Source: Bacillus sp. 1NLA3E
Lineage (GTDB): Bacteria > Bacillota > Bacilli > Bacillales > Cytobacillaceae
Assembly (NCBI RefSeq): GCF_000242895.2
Contig: NC_021171.1
Location: forward strand, 1,212,001 to 1,276,000
Direction: 5' to 3'
DNA length: 64,000 nucleotides
Positions 44,910 through 54,771 of this stretch are shown one piece after another. Below the pieces are notes generated by a model. That model searched no databases and was not told the DNA's origin. It saw nothing but the letters and a program-made list of their open reading frames with translations. The first letter of the stretch is position 1. The number at the start of each line of letters is the position of its first letter. The translations under genes and the position numbers were made by a program.

Positions 44910-45791
44910 ATGTTTATAAAGCGTTATCTACCGTTCTTAATCTTTATCATGCTCCTGTTAAGTGCATGCAGTGGAAATACTCAAGAAAAAAAGAGCCTTG
45001 GATCAAATGAAGTCCAGCAATCTGATTCTGTAACAAGTTCTAAAGCTCAATCAAAAAATGAAAAAGATGTACCACCAATCAATGCAAAGGGTAATCAAAC
45101 TACTTCACCAAACCAAAAGGTAATCTACACCGCAGATCTACAATTAGAAGTGAAGGACTTAAAAAAGGCAAACAAACTTCTTGAGCAAGCGGTCAAAAAT
45201 GTTGAAGGTTATATCATTCAATCAAACATTTATCAAGATAGTGACCAAACATATCATGCCTCGCTTACAATAAGGGTCCCACAAGGATCTTTTGAACAGT
45301 TTTTAGATCAAGCTGAGAGACTAGCTGTTAAGGTTGAACAGCGGAATGTCAGTGGCTCTGACGTATCAGAGGAATACGTTGATTTAGAGTCGAGGCTTAA
45401 ATCAAAAAGGGCAGTGGAAAGCAGGCTGTTAGATTTTATGCAAAAAGCCACAACAACAGAGGATTTATTAAAAATCTCTACTGATCTAGCTACTGTCCAA
45501 GAACAAATTGAACAAATAACAGGAAGAATAAAATATTTAGACAATCAGGTTGATTTTTCCACTATTACGATTGCTCTAAGTGAAAATAAAATTTCCGTTC
45601 CAGCGTTAGAAAAGACAGATTTGAACACGATAGAGAAGACCAAAAAGCAATTTATGACGAGCATAAACTGGATCTTAATAACGTTGTCAGGTGTTGCAGT
45701 ATTGATATTCGGTAATATTCCAATTTTGCTGGTTGTGGGACTTATAATCGGTGTTGTTTTTTTCTTCCTCAGACGTAAAAAAAGAGCCTAG
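44910..45791 (+). CDS. DUF4349 lipoprotein with C-terminal membrane span
   Basis: A 293-residue exported lipoprotein. Signal: MFIKRY, a hydrophobic core, lipobox LSAC (Cys20). A Ser/Gln/Asn-rich linker leads to the DUF4349 domain (about 75-230), with KVIYTADLQLEVKDLKKANK and VSEEYVDLESRLKSKRAVES, partly coiled-coil. A C-terminal membrane span (about 255-288) with a basic tail follows. The layout, lipid anchor plus membrane span, is usual for the family; function is unknown. I chose ATG at 44910, after GGGGGG; the frame is open to 44880. Confidence 0.82.
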   Translation: MFIKRYLPFLIFIMLLLSACSGNTQEKKSLGSNEVQQSDSVTSSKAQSKNEKDVPPINAKGNQTTSPNQKVIYTADLQLEVKDLKKANKLLEQAVKNVEGYIIQSNIYQDSDQTYHASLTIRVPQGSFEQFLDQAERLAVKVEQRNVSGSDVSEEYVDLESRLKSKRAVESRLLDFMQKATTTEDLLKISTDLATVQEQIEQITGRIKYLDNQVDFSTITIALSENKISVPALEKTDLNTIEKTKKQFMTSINWILITLSGVAVLIFGNIPILLVVGLIIGVVFFFLRRKKRA

Positions 45792-45861
45792 TAACCTTAA
45801 TTCTAAAAGATATGCTAAAATAAGTACAAATAATAGAATGTGTTGTTTGGGGGATGTTGGA

Positions 45862-46521
45862 GTGAAAAAGGAGTTTGCGGTTATTGGGTTAGGCCGTTTC
45901 GGTGGAAGTATATGCCGCACGTTAGCTGAACAAGGAATGGAAGTATTGGCTATTGATAGCGATGAAGATTTGGTGAATGAATTTTCGACGATTGCTTCAC
46001 ATGCGGTTGTAGCAGATTCTACAGATGAGAATGTACTAAAAAGTCTTGGTCTCAGAAATTTTGATCATGTTATTGTTGCCATCGGTGATGATATCAAATC
46101 AAGTATTTTAACAACACTTATTCTAATTGAGCTAGGGGTAAAAAATATTACCGTAAAAGCTCAAGACGATTATCATGAAAAGGTTTTACGGAAAATTGGT
46201 GCTGATCACGTTGTCCACCCAGAGCGTGATATGGGGAGAAGAATTGCTAACAATATTTCTTCTAATAACGTATTAGATTATCTCGAGCTATCTGAAGAAC
46301 ATAGCATTGTTGAAATTGTTGCCAATGGAAAATTGGGAGGACATTCTATTATCGATTTAGACATTCGTGCCAAATATGGTATTAATATTGTTGCCATTAA
46401 AAGAGGGAAAAATATTATTGTTTCTCCACAAGCAAATGAAGTCATTCAAGCAGATGATGTACTAATTGTCATTGGGGCGGATGTAGATATTAATCGCTTC
46501 GAAAAAAAAGCAACCCATTAA
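45862..46521 (+). CDS. ktrC: Potassium channel regulatory subunit KtrC (RCK)
   Basis: A 219-residue cytoplasmic protein. RCK_N (1-130) has the Rossmann motif FAVIGLGRFGGSICRTLAEQ and an acidic pair, AIDSDED, binding NAD(H)/ATP. RCK_C (135-219) has VEIVANGKLGGHSIIDLDIR. KtrC pairs with the membrane subunit KtrD to take up potassium; B. subtilis KtrC also binds c-di-AMP. In B. subtilis ktrC is next to rnjA, as here. The start is GTG at 45862, after GGGGGATGTTGG. No ktrD is in the window. Confidence 0.9.
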   Translation: MKKEFAVIGLGRFGGSICRTLAEQGMEVLAIDSDEDLVNEFSTIASHAVVADSTDENVLKSLGLRNFDHVIVAIGDDIKSSILTTLILIELGVKNITVKAQDDYHEKVLRKIGADHVVHPERDMGRRIANNISSNNVLDYLELSEEHSIVEIVANGKLGGHSIIDLDIRAKYGINIVAIKRGKNIIVSPQANEVIQADDVLIVIGADVDINRFEKKATH

Positions 46522-46560
46522 AAACATTAACGAATTCGGTTTTCGAGTATAAATCTTGAA

Positions 46561-46664
46561 AGTAGCGCCCAAAAAGATGAAAAAGGCGTCAATTGGGTAA
46601 CTACTCCAGTGAAGTAGCGCCCGAAAAGATGAAAAGAGCGTCAATTGGGTAACTAGTCGAGAAT
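46561..46664 (+). repeat. Tandem pair of a 52-base repeat
   Basis: Two 52-base units (46561-46612 and 46613-46664) begin AGTAGCGCCC and share AGATGAAAA and GCGTCAATTGGGTAACTA. Each can form a weak GCGCC/GGCG hairpin. The complement reads like the family B leader (TTTTCGGGCGCTAC). They lie between ktrC and the shared terminator. Confidence 0.7.
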
Positions 46665-46673
46665 AAAATAATG

Positions 46674-46706
46674 AAACGCTCAGAGTTTTTAATCTCTGAG
46701 CGTTTT
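46674..46706. terminator. Two-way terminator between ktrC and rnjA
   Basis: AAACGCTCAGAG, TTTTTAAT, CTCTGAGCGTTT: a perfect 12-bp stem with flanking A and T runs. Confidence 0.9.
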
Positions 46707-46759
46707 CTAGTACCTATTATTGTGTTAATTAATTCTGGTGCATTTCTATTCCGCTTTGT

Positions 46760-48427
46760 TTAAACTTCCATAATAATAGGTAAAATCATAGGTCGACGTT
46801 TTGTTTTTTCATAAAGGAATGGAGATAGTGTATCGGCAATTTCATTTTTTATTTCAGACCATTGAGTTGTTTTACGTTCCATCACTTTTCCCAAATGCTT
46901 CGTGATTAATACTTGAGCATCATTGATAAGATCACTCGATTCTCTCATATAAACAAATCCACGAGAAATAATATCAGGACCTGCTGCAACCTTAAAGTCC
47001 TTCATATTAATGCTAACGACTACGATTACAAGACCTTCTTCAGATAAAATTCTTCTGTCTCGTAACACAATGTTTCCGATATCACCGATACCACTTCCAT
47101 CAATATAAACGGAACCAGATGGGATTTTACCAGCAACTTGAGCCGAGCTATCGCTAAGGGCAAGCACTTCACCATTGTCCATTAAGAAACAATTTTCCTC
47201 TGCTACACCACAATCAACCGCTAATTTTGCGTGCATTCTTTGCATACGGTATTCACCATGAATCGGCATAAAAAATTTAGGCTTGATTAAACGGAGCATT
47301 AATTTTTGTTCTTCTTGTCCACCATGTCCAGAGGTATGGATATCACTTAATGGACCGTGGATTACGTCCGCACCAGCTTTGAAGAGCATGTTGATGGTTC
47401 TGCTAACGCTTATTGTATTTCCTGGAATAGGTGATGATGAGAAAACTACCGTATCCCCAGGGATAATTTGAATTTGACGGTGTGTTCCACTAGCAATACG
47501 AGAAAGTGCTGCCATAGGTTCCCCTTGGCTTCCTGTACATAAAATGGTTACTTTGTTAGCAGGAATCCGATTAATTTGCTGCGCATCAATAAAAGTTTCC
47601 TTAGGAGCACGAATATATCCCAGATCAAGTCCAATTTCTATTGCTGCTTCCATACTTCTTCCAAAAACAGCAACTTTTCGCCCATTTAAAACAGCAGCTT
47701 CTATTACTTGCTGAAGTCGATGAATATTTGATGCAAAGGTTGCAAAAATGACACGACCATCAACCTTTCGGAATACATCATGAATACTTTCACCAACTCG
47801 ACGCTCTGACATCGTGAAGTTAGGAATTTCACTGTTCGTACTATCAGAAAGAAGACAAAGGACTCCTTCCTTTCCGATTTCAGCCATTTTTGTTAAATTT
47901 GCAGGTTCACCTACAGGAGTAAAATCAAATTTAAAATCACCTGTATGGACTACTTGTCCAGGAGGAGTTTTTACTACAATACCGTACGAATCCGGGATAC
48001 TATGTGTAGTTCGGAAAAATGAAACGGACGTTTTTCGGAATTTAATAATTTCCTCTTCCTTAATTTCGTAAAGCTTTGCGTTTCTTAATAATCCATGTTC
48101 CTCTAACTTATTTTTTATTAGAGCTAGAGCGAGTTTCCCGCCATAGATCGGAATGTTGATTTCGCGAAGCAAATATGGAATTCCCCCGATATGGTCCTCG
48201 TGACCATGGGTAACAAATAATCCTTTAATTTTATCCTCATTCTTTATTAAATAAGAATAATCTGGAATTACATAATCAATTCCAAGTAACTCGTCTTCTG
48301 GAAATTTAATTCCCGCATCAATTAATATAATTTCATCTTGAAATTGAACTCCGTAGGTGTTTTTTCCAATTTCCCCTAAGCCACCTAGGGCAAATACGGC
48401 TGTTTGATCATTTTTGACAAATTTCAT
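46760..48427 (-). CDS. rnjA: Ribonuclease J1
   Basis: A 555-residue RNase J: endoribonuclease and 5'-3' exoribonuclease, essential in RNA decay in Bacillus. The beta-CASP metallo-beta-lactamase core shows [16 protein letters not shown] (HxHxDH) at about residues 74-89, [10 protein letters not shown], the beta-CASP segment around [30 protein letters not shown] and HGEYRM. Its length equals B. subtilis RNase J1. It starts three bases after the rpoY stop, so the two are co-transcribed from upstream on the minus strand. ATG at 48427. Confidence 0.97.
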   Translation of the reverse strand: MKFVKNDQTAVFALGGLGEIGKNTYGVQFQDEIILIDAGIKFPEDELLGIDYVIPDYSYLIKNEDKIKGLFVTHGHEDHIGGIPYLLREINIPIYGGKLALALIKNKLEEHGLLRNAKLYEIKEEEIIKFRKTSVSFFRTTHSIPDSYGIVVKTPPGQVVHTGDFKFDFTPVGEPANLTKMAEIGKEGVLCLLSDSTNSEIPNFTMSERRVGESIHDVFRKVDGRVIFATFASNIHRLQQVIEAAVLNGRKVAVFGRSMEAAIEIGLDLGYIRAPKETFIDAQQINRIPANKVTILCTGSQGEPMAALSRIASGTHRQIQIIPGDTVVFSSSPIPGNTISVSRTINMLFKAGADVIHGPLSDIHTSGHGGQEEQKLMLRLIKPKFFMPIHGEYRMQRMHAKLAVDCGVAEENCFLMDNGEVLALSDSSAQVAGKIPSGSVYIDGSGIGDIGNIVLRDRRILSEEGLVIVVVSINMKDFKVAAGPDIISRGFVYMRESSDLINDAQVLITKHLGKVMERKTTQWSEIKNEIADTLSPFLYEKTKRRPMILPIIMEV

Positions 48428-48430
48428 AAA

Positions 48431-48643
48431 TTATTCAATCTCCAATACTTTATAGTCTTCATTTTTTTGTTCATATTCTAAAAATGCACCTTTAACTGCT
48501 TGTACATACTCGATATTAAAAGCTTTATGTGCTAACTTTTTCCGAACATCTAGTTCAGACTCCGCCTCAAGGTAAAGTGTTTTAGTATTTTCACGTACAG
48601 CTACCTGCTTGCTAGATTCTTGATAATAAACTTTGAAAATCAT
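48431..48643 (-). CDS. rpoY: RNA polymerase epsilon subunit
   Basis: A 70-residue protein: [40 protein letters not shown] and the tail [14 protein letters not shown] match the epsilon subunit (RpoY, formerly YkzG), a small RNA polymerase component found in Firmicutes. ATG at 48643, seven bases after AAGGAGAG; the frame is open to 48721 but has no other site. Next to rnjA as in B. subtilis. Confidence 0.93.
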   Translation of the reverse strand: MIFKVYYQESSKQVAVRENTKTLYLEAESELDVRKKLAHKAFNIEYVQAVKGAFLEYEQKNEDYKVLEIE

Positions 48644-49000
48644 TTTAAATCTCTCCTTAATCCGTAATTTCTTTTTATATAAATTAGATACTTTAACTTC
48701 GTTAAAGTAATAAAGCGTCATAGAAATAGCTTTATGTCTAACTCCATGAGTAAATTTATGTAGGAAAAGCTTTTAGAAGGGAGTAACAAAATCATCGCGG
48801 ACGAATCTTAAATATTTGATTTTGTTAATATTATTGGGCTTTTTCTTATTATATATAAGTTTTAAAGGTTTTTCATTTATTTTCTTATTGTACCAAATTA
48901 TTCATGGGAAGGTAGGGTAAGGTCAATTAAGGTATGTGGTCCGTTAATTACCAATTTACAATAAGGAAGAAGCCCTTCGCAAGTTTGAAGGGCTCAAAAA
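48644..49000. other. rpoY-rnjA promoter region and terminator of the peptide gene
   Basis: No gene. It must hold the minus-strand promoter for rpoY-rnjA, and the terminator hairpin of the small peptide gene lies at its right end (48965-48994). The AT-rich middle gives nothing else. Confidence 0.45.
48965..48994 (-). terminator. Terminator of the 23-residue peptide gene
   Basis: AGCCCTTC, GCAAGTTT, GAAGGGCT form an 8-bp stem; the minus-strand continuation is TCTTCCTTATT. Confidence 0.65.
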
Positions 49001-49072
49001 CTATGCAATGGATTTTTTTCGAAGCAATTCTTTCCACTGTTTTAAAAGCTTCTTTCTAAGCTTCTTTAACAT
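49001..49072 (-). CDS. Putative 23-residue cationic peptide
   Basis: ATG at 49072 opens 23 codons: MLKKLRKKLLKQ then WKELLRKKSIA. It is strongly basic (nine Lys/Arg besides one Glu) and amphipathic as a helix, with leucines on one face. GAGGAG lies nine bases upstream, a hairpin terminator follows, and an 11-bp inverted repeat flanks the putative promoter. These four features together make chance unlikely. Resemblance to membrane-active or regulatory mini-proteins is only by composition; no family is recognised. Expression is unproven. Confidence 0.5.
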   Translation of the reverse strand: MLKKLRKKLLKQWKELLRKKSIA

Positions 49073-49352
49073 TGTGGATCATCTCCTCACTTCTTATTTT
49101 AAACAATCCTTGTCCAATGTAAAGTAAATAAAGATTGTTTAAAAAAATGGACCTTGATTTTTTTATTATTCTTACTAGTATATGAATTATTTGACTTATT
49201 TTTCATGGTTAAAGATGGAAATCATAATCGAACATGAATTGACAACTTTAACAGAAAAGTTTAGGGTTTATTTGCAGGTATAGATCTGCTAAATTAACTG
49301 TTATTTTTCGGCTGTTTTCGTAATCTTTGTTGATATTTACTAAAAGAGAAGA
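49073..49352 (-). promoter_or_regulatory. Control region of the peptide gene with an 11-bp inverted repeat
   Basis: TTTAAACAATC (49098-49108) and GATTGTTTAAA (49133-49143) are perfect complements 24 bases apart. On the minus strand TTTACA and TAAAAT lie about 16 bases apart between and over the arms, a possible promoter flanked by operator half-sites. The rest, up to the repeat at 49353, shows no gene. Confidence 0.4.
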
Positions 49353-49490
49353 GTGGTTGATTTCCGCTCCAGGATGCTCGCTTTCCGCGGGGCGGGCGGT
49401 GAGCCTCCTCGGCGCTTTAGCGCCTGTGGGGTCTCACCTGTCCCGCTGCTCCCGCAGGAGTCTCGCACCTTCCGCTCCAATCAACTTCTT
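49353..49490 (-). repeat. Long GC-rich dispersed repeat (family A), copy 3, inverted and without termini
   Basis: The reverse complement of the other copies: GTTGATTTCCGCTCCAGG, GGCGGTGAGCCTCCTCGGCG and CCGCTCCAATCAAC are recognised. The copy begins and ends at GTTGATT/AATCAAC; the outer GGCT-N-TGTTAAA ends are missing. It lies just upstream of the HAD gene. The two overlapping plus-strand frames across it (49327-49586) are spurious. Confidence 0.8.
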
Positions 49491-49582
49491 TATCAACGGT
49501 TTGCTTTTCACAAAACCAATTTAAAAAACAACAATCTTTTAGAAAACAGCCTATTTTTTATAGTAAAGGGGAAACTTCTTAG

Positions 49583-50353
49583 ATGAGTAAAATTGTTTTT
49601 TTTGATATTGATGGAACATTGTTAGATCACGAAAAAAAACTCCCAGTTAAAACGAAAGAGGCAGTAAAGCAGCTAAAGGAAAATGGGGTGTTTGTTGCAA
49701 TTGCAACAGGTAGAGCACCGTTTATGTTTGAACAATTAAGAAATGAACTAGATATAGATTCATATGTAAGCTACAACGGACAGTATGTTGTTTTTGAAAA
49801 TGAAGTGATTTATACAAATCCATTACATACGGATGAACTAGATCGCTTGCATTCAAATGCAAACTCGTACGGACATCCGATTGTATTTATGAATGAAAAA
49901 ACAATGAAATCAAATGTTCCACATCACTACTATATTGAAAAAAGTATGGATAGTTTAAAACTAGCTCATCCTGAACAGGATGCAACCTTTTATCATAATA
50001 AAGATATTCTACAATCACTGTTGTTTGTTGAAGAGAAAGAAGAACATTTGTATTCGGATGAATACCCACATTTTCAATTTGTTCGTTGGCATCCATATTC
50101 AGTCGATGTACTGCCAAAGGGTGGGTCTAAGGCAGAAGGAATAAAAAAATTGATTGATCGGTTAGGTTTTAAGATTGAAGATGTTTATGCATTTGGAGAT
50201 GGATTAAATGACATGGAGATGCTTCAAGCAGTTGGAACGGCTGTTGCCATGGGAAATGCTGTAAGCGAGTTGAAACAGCATGCTACATTGATTACAAAAG
50301 ACGTAGATCAAGACGGAATTTGGCATGGTTTAAAGGAATTAGAACTAATTTAA
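49583..50353 (+). CDS. ykrA: Cof-type HAD phosphatase (YkrA)
   Basis: A 256-residue HAD-superfamily IIB phosphatase. Motif I is FFDIDGTLLDHEK with the nucleophile and acid-base aspartates (DxD), motif II is VAIATGRAP, motif III is the lysine in LPKGGSKAEGI and motif IV is AFGDGLNDMEML. The cap (about 80-185) is of the Cof type. B. subtilis ykrA lies between ykzG (rpoY) and ykrB (def), as here. The substrate is unknown, probably a sugar phosphate or cofactor phosphate. RBS AAAGGGGAAAC before ATG. Confidence 0.9.
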   Translation: MSKIVFFDIDGTLLDHEKKLPVKTKEAVKQLKENGVFVAIATGRAPFMFEQLRNELDIDSYVSYNGQYVVFENEVIYTNPLHTDELDRLHSNANSYGHPIVFMNEKTMKSNVPHHYYIEKSMDSLKLAHPEQDATFYHNKDILQSLLFVEEKEEHLYSDEYPHFQFVRWHPYSVDVLPKGGSKAEGIKKLIDRLGFKIEDVYAFGDGLNDMEMLQAVGTAVAMGNAVSELKQHATLITKDVDQDGIWHGLKELELI

Positions 50354-50360
50354 TGAATAG

Positions 50361-50402
50361 AAAACAAGCTTGTGATCAAAAAACGGATCACAAGCTTGTT
50401 TT
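50361..50402. terminator. Two-way terminator between ykrA and def
   Basis: AAAACAAGCTTGTGATC and GATCACAAGCTTGTTTT form a perfect 17-bp stem; it overlaps the last codon of def. Confidence 0.92.
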
Positions 50403-50955
50403 ATCTCTCAATTTCAATTGCGTTTTCTGGGTGATGATAGGGGTCTTGTTTGTTGATGTAATCGTAAAACATGATTCCGTTAAGATGGTCTATTTCATGT
50501 TGGAAAACAACCGAAGGAAGTCCTTTTAATCTTAATTTCACTTCTTTTCCATCTAAGTCGATAGCTTTCACCGTAATTCTTGCATGTCTTGGCACATATC
50601 CAGGAAAAGGATCGTCTACAGAGAGGCAACCCTCACCAGAGCTTAAAAAAGAATTTTCCACAGAATGACTAACGATCTTTGGATTAAAGAGAGCGTAACT
50701 AAACAATTCTCCCTTTTCATCCCGGACGTGGATGGCGATCATCCGTTTAGCAATATTGATTTGCGGAGCTGCAAGCCCAATTCCCGGGCGGAGACCATAT
50801 TGATTAGCAATCTCTGGATTTTGGCTATTTTGGACAAACTCCAAAAGATCAGCCAGAATTTTTTTGTCCTCCTCTGAAGCAGGTATTGGTACCGCTTCTG
50901 CAATTTGACGCAACGTAGGATGCCCGTCCCTGATAATGTCTTCCATTGTAAGCAT
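50401..50955 (-). CDS. def: Peptide deformylase
   Basis: A 184-residue deformylase (type 2, YkrB-like), which removes the formyl group from nascent proteins. The three signatures are complete: GIGLAAPQINIAKRMI (motif 1), EGCLSVDD (motif 2, metal cysteine) and VVFQHEIDHLNGIMF (motif 3, two metal histidines and the catalytic glutamate). ATG at 50955 has only a weak site. It converges on ykrA, with a shared terminator. Confidence 0.95.
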   Translation of the reverse strand: MLTMEDIIRDGHPTLRQIAEAVPIPASEEDKKILADLLEFVQNSQNPEIANQYGLRPGIGLAAPQINIAKRMIAIHVRDEKGELFSYALFNPKIVSHSVENSFLSSGEGCLSVDDPFPGYVPRHARITVKAIDLDGKEVKLRLKGLPSVVFQHEIDHLNGIMFYDYINKQDPYHHPENAIEIER

Positions 50956-51135
50956 AGCTGTATTACACTCCCATAAAATATTTTTTCATTATTTTTGTAA
51001 AAAATTCAATAATATTTACATCTGAATACTATGTATGTAGTCTAACAAACAATTATAAAAAAGTTAACAAGAAAAGCCCAAGAGTTTTATTATAAAGAGG
51101 GGAAACATCCCCCTCCCTAAGAATTCATTTATGAA

Positions 51136-51282
51136 TTAACAGAAAGCACTTCCGACTATAATTAAAAGAATAAAGAGGACAACGATGAGCGCGAAACCTC
51201 CTCTGAATCCTCCAACCGGATAACCACAACCACCGTAACCTACACCACATCCACCATATCCATAACCACCATATCCAAACAT
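51136..51282 (-). CDS. YjcZ-family small sporulation protein
   Basis: A 48-residue peptide: [40 protein letters not shown] and the tail VGSAFC. The Gly/Tyr/Cys-rich front with a C-terminal membrane span is the YjcZ pattern. Members are expressed during sporulation in Bacillus. AAGGAGG lies nine bases before ATG at 51282. It stands alone between def and ykyA; GGGG/CCCC at about 51100-51117 could terminate it. Confidence 0.85.
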   Translation of the reverse strand: MFGYGGYGYGGCGVGYGGCGYPVGGFRGGFALIVVLFILLIIVGSAFC

Positions 51283-51494
51283 AAGGTCAACCTCCTTGAA
51301 TTTGATTCGTCATCTAGACGTTCAATATAACTTATGTAATGAAAAATAAATTGGTATAGGCTGTTGCCTAAACATAAACTGAATAGAAATATGAATAAGT
51401 TGTTTTTGATTCACATAACACTCGCTACCTACTATTGTCAAATATCATAACAATCGATATAGTAAGAATTGGAAGAAGGTTAGGGGGTTTCTAT

Positions 51495-52163
51495 GTGTCG
51501 AAAATAAGAAAAATACAATTTTTCACCTTACTATTAATGGTTTCTTTTTCTTTAACCGGCTGTTTTGGTCAAAAAACACCAGTAGAGAAAATGTTCACAG
51601 TGATGGAAAATGTGGTGGATGAGGAAAAAGGCTTTGAGGAGCAGCAGAAGCCATTAGTGGAGCTTGAACAAAAAGAAAAAGATCTTTATGAAAAAATAAT
51701 TTCTTTAGGAAGCAAGGAAAATGACCAAATTGTTAAGCTTTCAGATGAAGCTATCTCCGTTGTCCTAGAGCGAGAAAAACATATGGAAAAAGAACAAAAA
51801 AGTTTAATTGCATCAAAAAAGAAATTTGAAACCATTTCCCCTTTCATTACAAAATTAGATGATTCCGATTTAAAAAATAGGGCGAATGATTTATATGAAC
51901 TGATGAATAAGCGATATGAAATTCATGATTTATTATATGAGAATTACATGTTGGGCACACAATATGATATTGAATTGTATAAAATGCTTAAAGATAAAGA
52001 GGCTTCAATGGAGCAATTGGATAATCAAGTTACTAAAATTAATGAAACTTATGATAAGGTCCTAAAAGCGAATGAGCAGTTTAATCAACAAACTAAGAAG
52101 TATAATGAAACGAAGTTGAATTTTTACAAAAAAGCGGGGATAAAAGTCAGTGAAGCAAAGTAA
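51495..52163 (+). CDS. ykyA: YkyA-type lipoprotein, coiled-coil
   Basis: A 222-residue lipoprotein: signal SKIRKIQFFTLLLMV, lipobox LTGC (Cys23), then a long charged helical region rich in Glu and Lys (for example EQKEKDLYEKIISLG and EKEQKSLIASKKKFE) to the end, so mostly coiled-coil. YkyA is annotated as a putative cell-wall-binding lipoprotein; in B. subtilis it lies between ykrB (def) and pdhA, as here. I chose GTG at 51495 after TAGGGGG; the frame extends to 51435. A terminator follows. Confidence 0.85.
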   Translation: MSKIRKIQFFTLLLMVSFSLTGCFGQKTPVEKMFTVMENVVDEEKGFEEQQKPLVELEQKEKDLYEKIISLGSKENDQIVKLSDEAISVVLEREKHMEKEQKSLIASKKKFETISPFITKLDDSDLKNRANDLYELMNKRYEIHDLLYENYMLGTQYDIELYKMLKDKEASMEQLDNQVTKINETYDKVLKANEQFNQQTKKYNETKLNFYKKAGIKVSEAK

Positions 52164-52175
52164 GATAGTTTAAAA

Positions 52176-52207
52176 GAAGAATCGACATTTATGTCGGTTC
52201 TTTTTAT
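52176..52207 (+). terminator. Terminator of ykyA
   Basis: AAGAATCGACAT and ATGTCGGTTCTT (one G-U pair) then TTTTATTAT. Confidence 0.8.
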
Positions 52208-53676
<1,469 letters not shown>

Positions 53677-53679
53677 ACG

Positions 53680-54657
53680 ATGGCTCAATTGACAATGATT
53701 CAAGCGATAACCGATGCTCTTCGGTCTGAGCTTCGCAATGATCCTAATGTATTAGTTTTTGGTGAAGATGTAGGGGTTAATGGTGGTGTTTTCCGGGCAA
53801 CTGAGAATCTGCAAAAAGAATTCGGTGAAGAACGAGTATTTGACACTCCGTTAGCTGAATCTGCTATTGGTGGTTTAGCCGTTGGTCTTAGCTTGCAAGG
53901 GTTCCGTCCAGTCCCTGAAATTCAATTTTTTGGATTTGTATTTGAAGTTATGGATTCCATTTCTGGGCAACTAGCTCGGATGCGCTATCGATCTGGTGGT
54001 AGATACAATGCACCTGTTACCATTCGCTCGCCGTTTGGTGGAGGCGTACACACTCCAGATATGCATGCAGATAGTTTAGAAGGCCTTATGGCTCAACAGC
54101 CAGGATTAAAGGTTGTTATTCCATCGACTCCATATGATGCTAAAGGGCTTCTCATTGCATCAATCCGTGACAATGATCCAGTAATTTTTCTTGAACATAT
54201 GAAGTTATACCGATCTTTCCGTCAAGAAGTTCCAGAAGAAGCTTATACAATCCCACTTGGGAAAGCTGATGTGAAACGTGAAGGTTCAGACCTTACGATT
54301 GTTACTTATGGTGCGATGGTTCATGAGTCATTAAAGGCAGCAGAAGAACTAGCAAAAGAAGGTCATTCTATTGAAGTGATTGACCTGCGAACTGTAAGTC
54401 CGATTGATATCGAGACCATTATCGCATCTGTTGAAAAAACAGGTCGTGCTATTGTGGTTCAAGAAGCACAAAAACAAGCTGGTATTTCAGCGCATGTTGT
54501 TGCAGAAATTAACGATCGTGCTATTTTAAGTCTGGAAGCACCTGTATTGCGTGTGACTGCGCCTGATACAGTATTCCCGTTCCCGCAAGCAGAATCCGTT
54601 TGGCTTCCAAATTATAAAGATGTGATTGAAACGGCTAAAAAGGTGTTGTCATTCTAA
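53680..54657 (+). CDS. pdhB: Pyruvate dehydrogenase E1 component, beta subunit
   Basis: A 325-residue partner of PdhA. Seen: [40 protein letters not shown] and [20 protein letters not shown] with the TPP-pyrimidine site, and [17 protein letters not shown] in the transketolase C-terminal domain. The RBS AAAGGAG lies inside the end of pdhA, so the two are coupled. Four-gene order pdhA-B-C-D as in B. subtilis. Confidence 0.95.
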   Translation: MAQLTMIQAITDALRSELRNDPNVLVFGEDVGVNGGVFRATENLQKEFGEERVFDTPLAESAIGGLAVGLSLQGFRPVPEIQFFGFVFEVMDSISGQLARMRYRSGGRYNAPVTIRSPFGGGVHTPDMHADSLEGLMAQQPGLKVVIPSTPYDAKGLLIASIRDNDPVIFLEHMKLYRSFRQEVPEEAYTIPLGKADVKREGSDLTIVTYGAMVHESLKAAEELAKEGHSIEVIDLRTVSPIDIETIIASVEKTGRAIVVQEAQKQAGISAHVVAEINDRAILSLEAPVLRVTAPDTVFPFPQAESVWLPNYKDVIETAKKVLSF

Positions 54658-54771
54658 ATTTATATATGATTAATGCTGGAGATAAAAACTGAAATCGCCA
54701 GTATTTCCCTAGTTTTTTGTTTGAGATATGAACGAATAATTATTTAGAACGTTATTAGGAGGGTGAATCCA

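Noticed and set aside
49327-49586. Two overlapping plus-strand ORFs of 65 and 77 codons
   Set aside because: Products of family A copy 3 read in two frames; repeat-derived.
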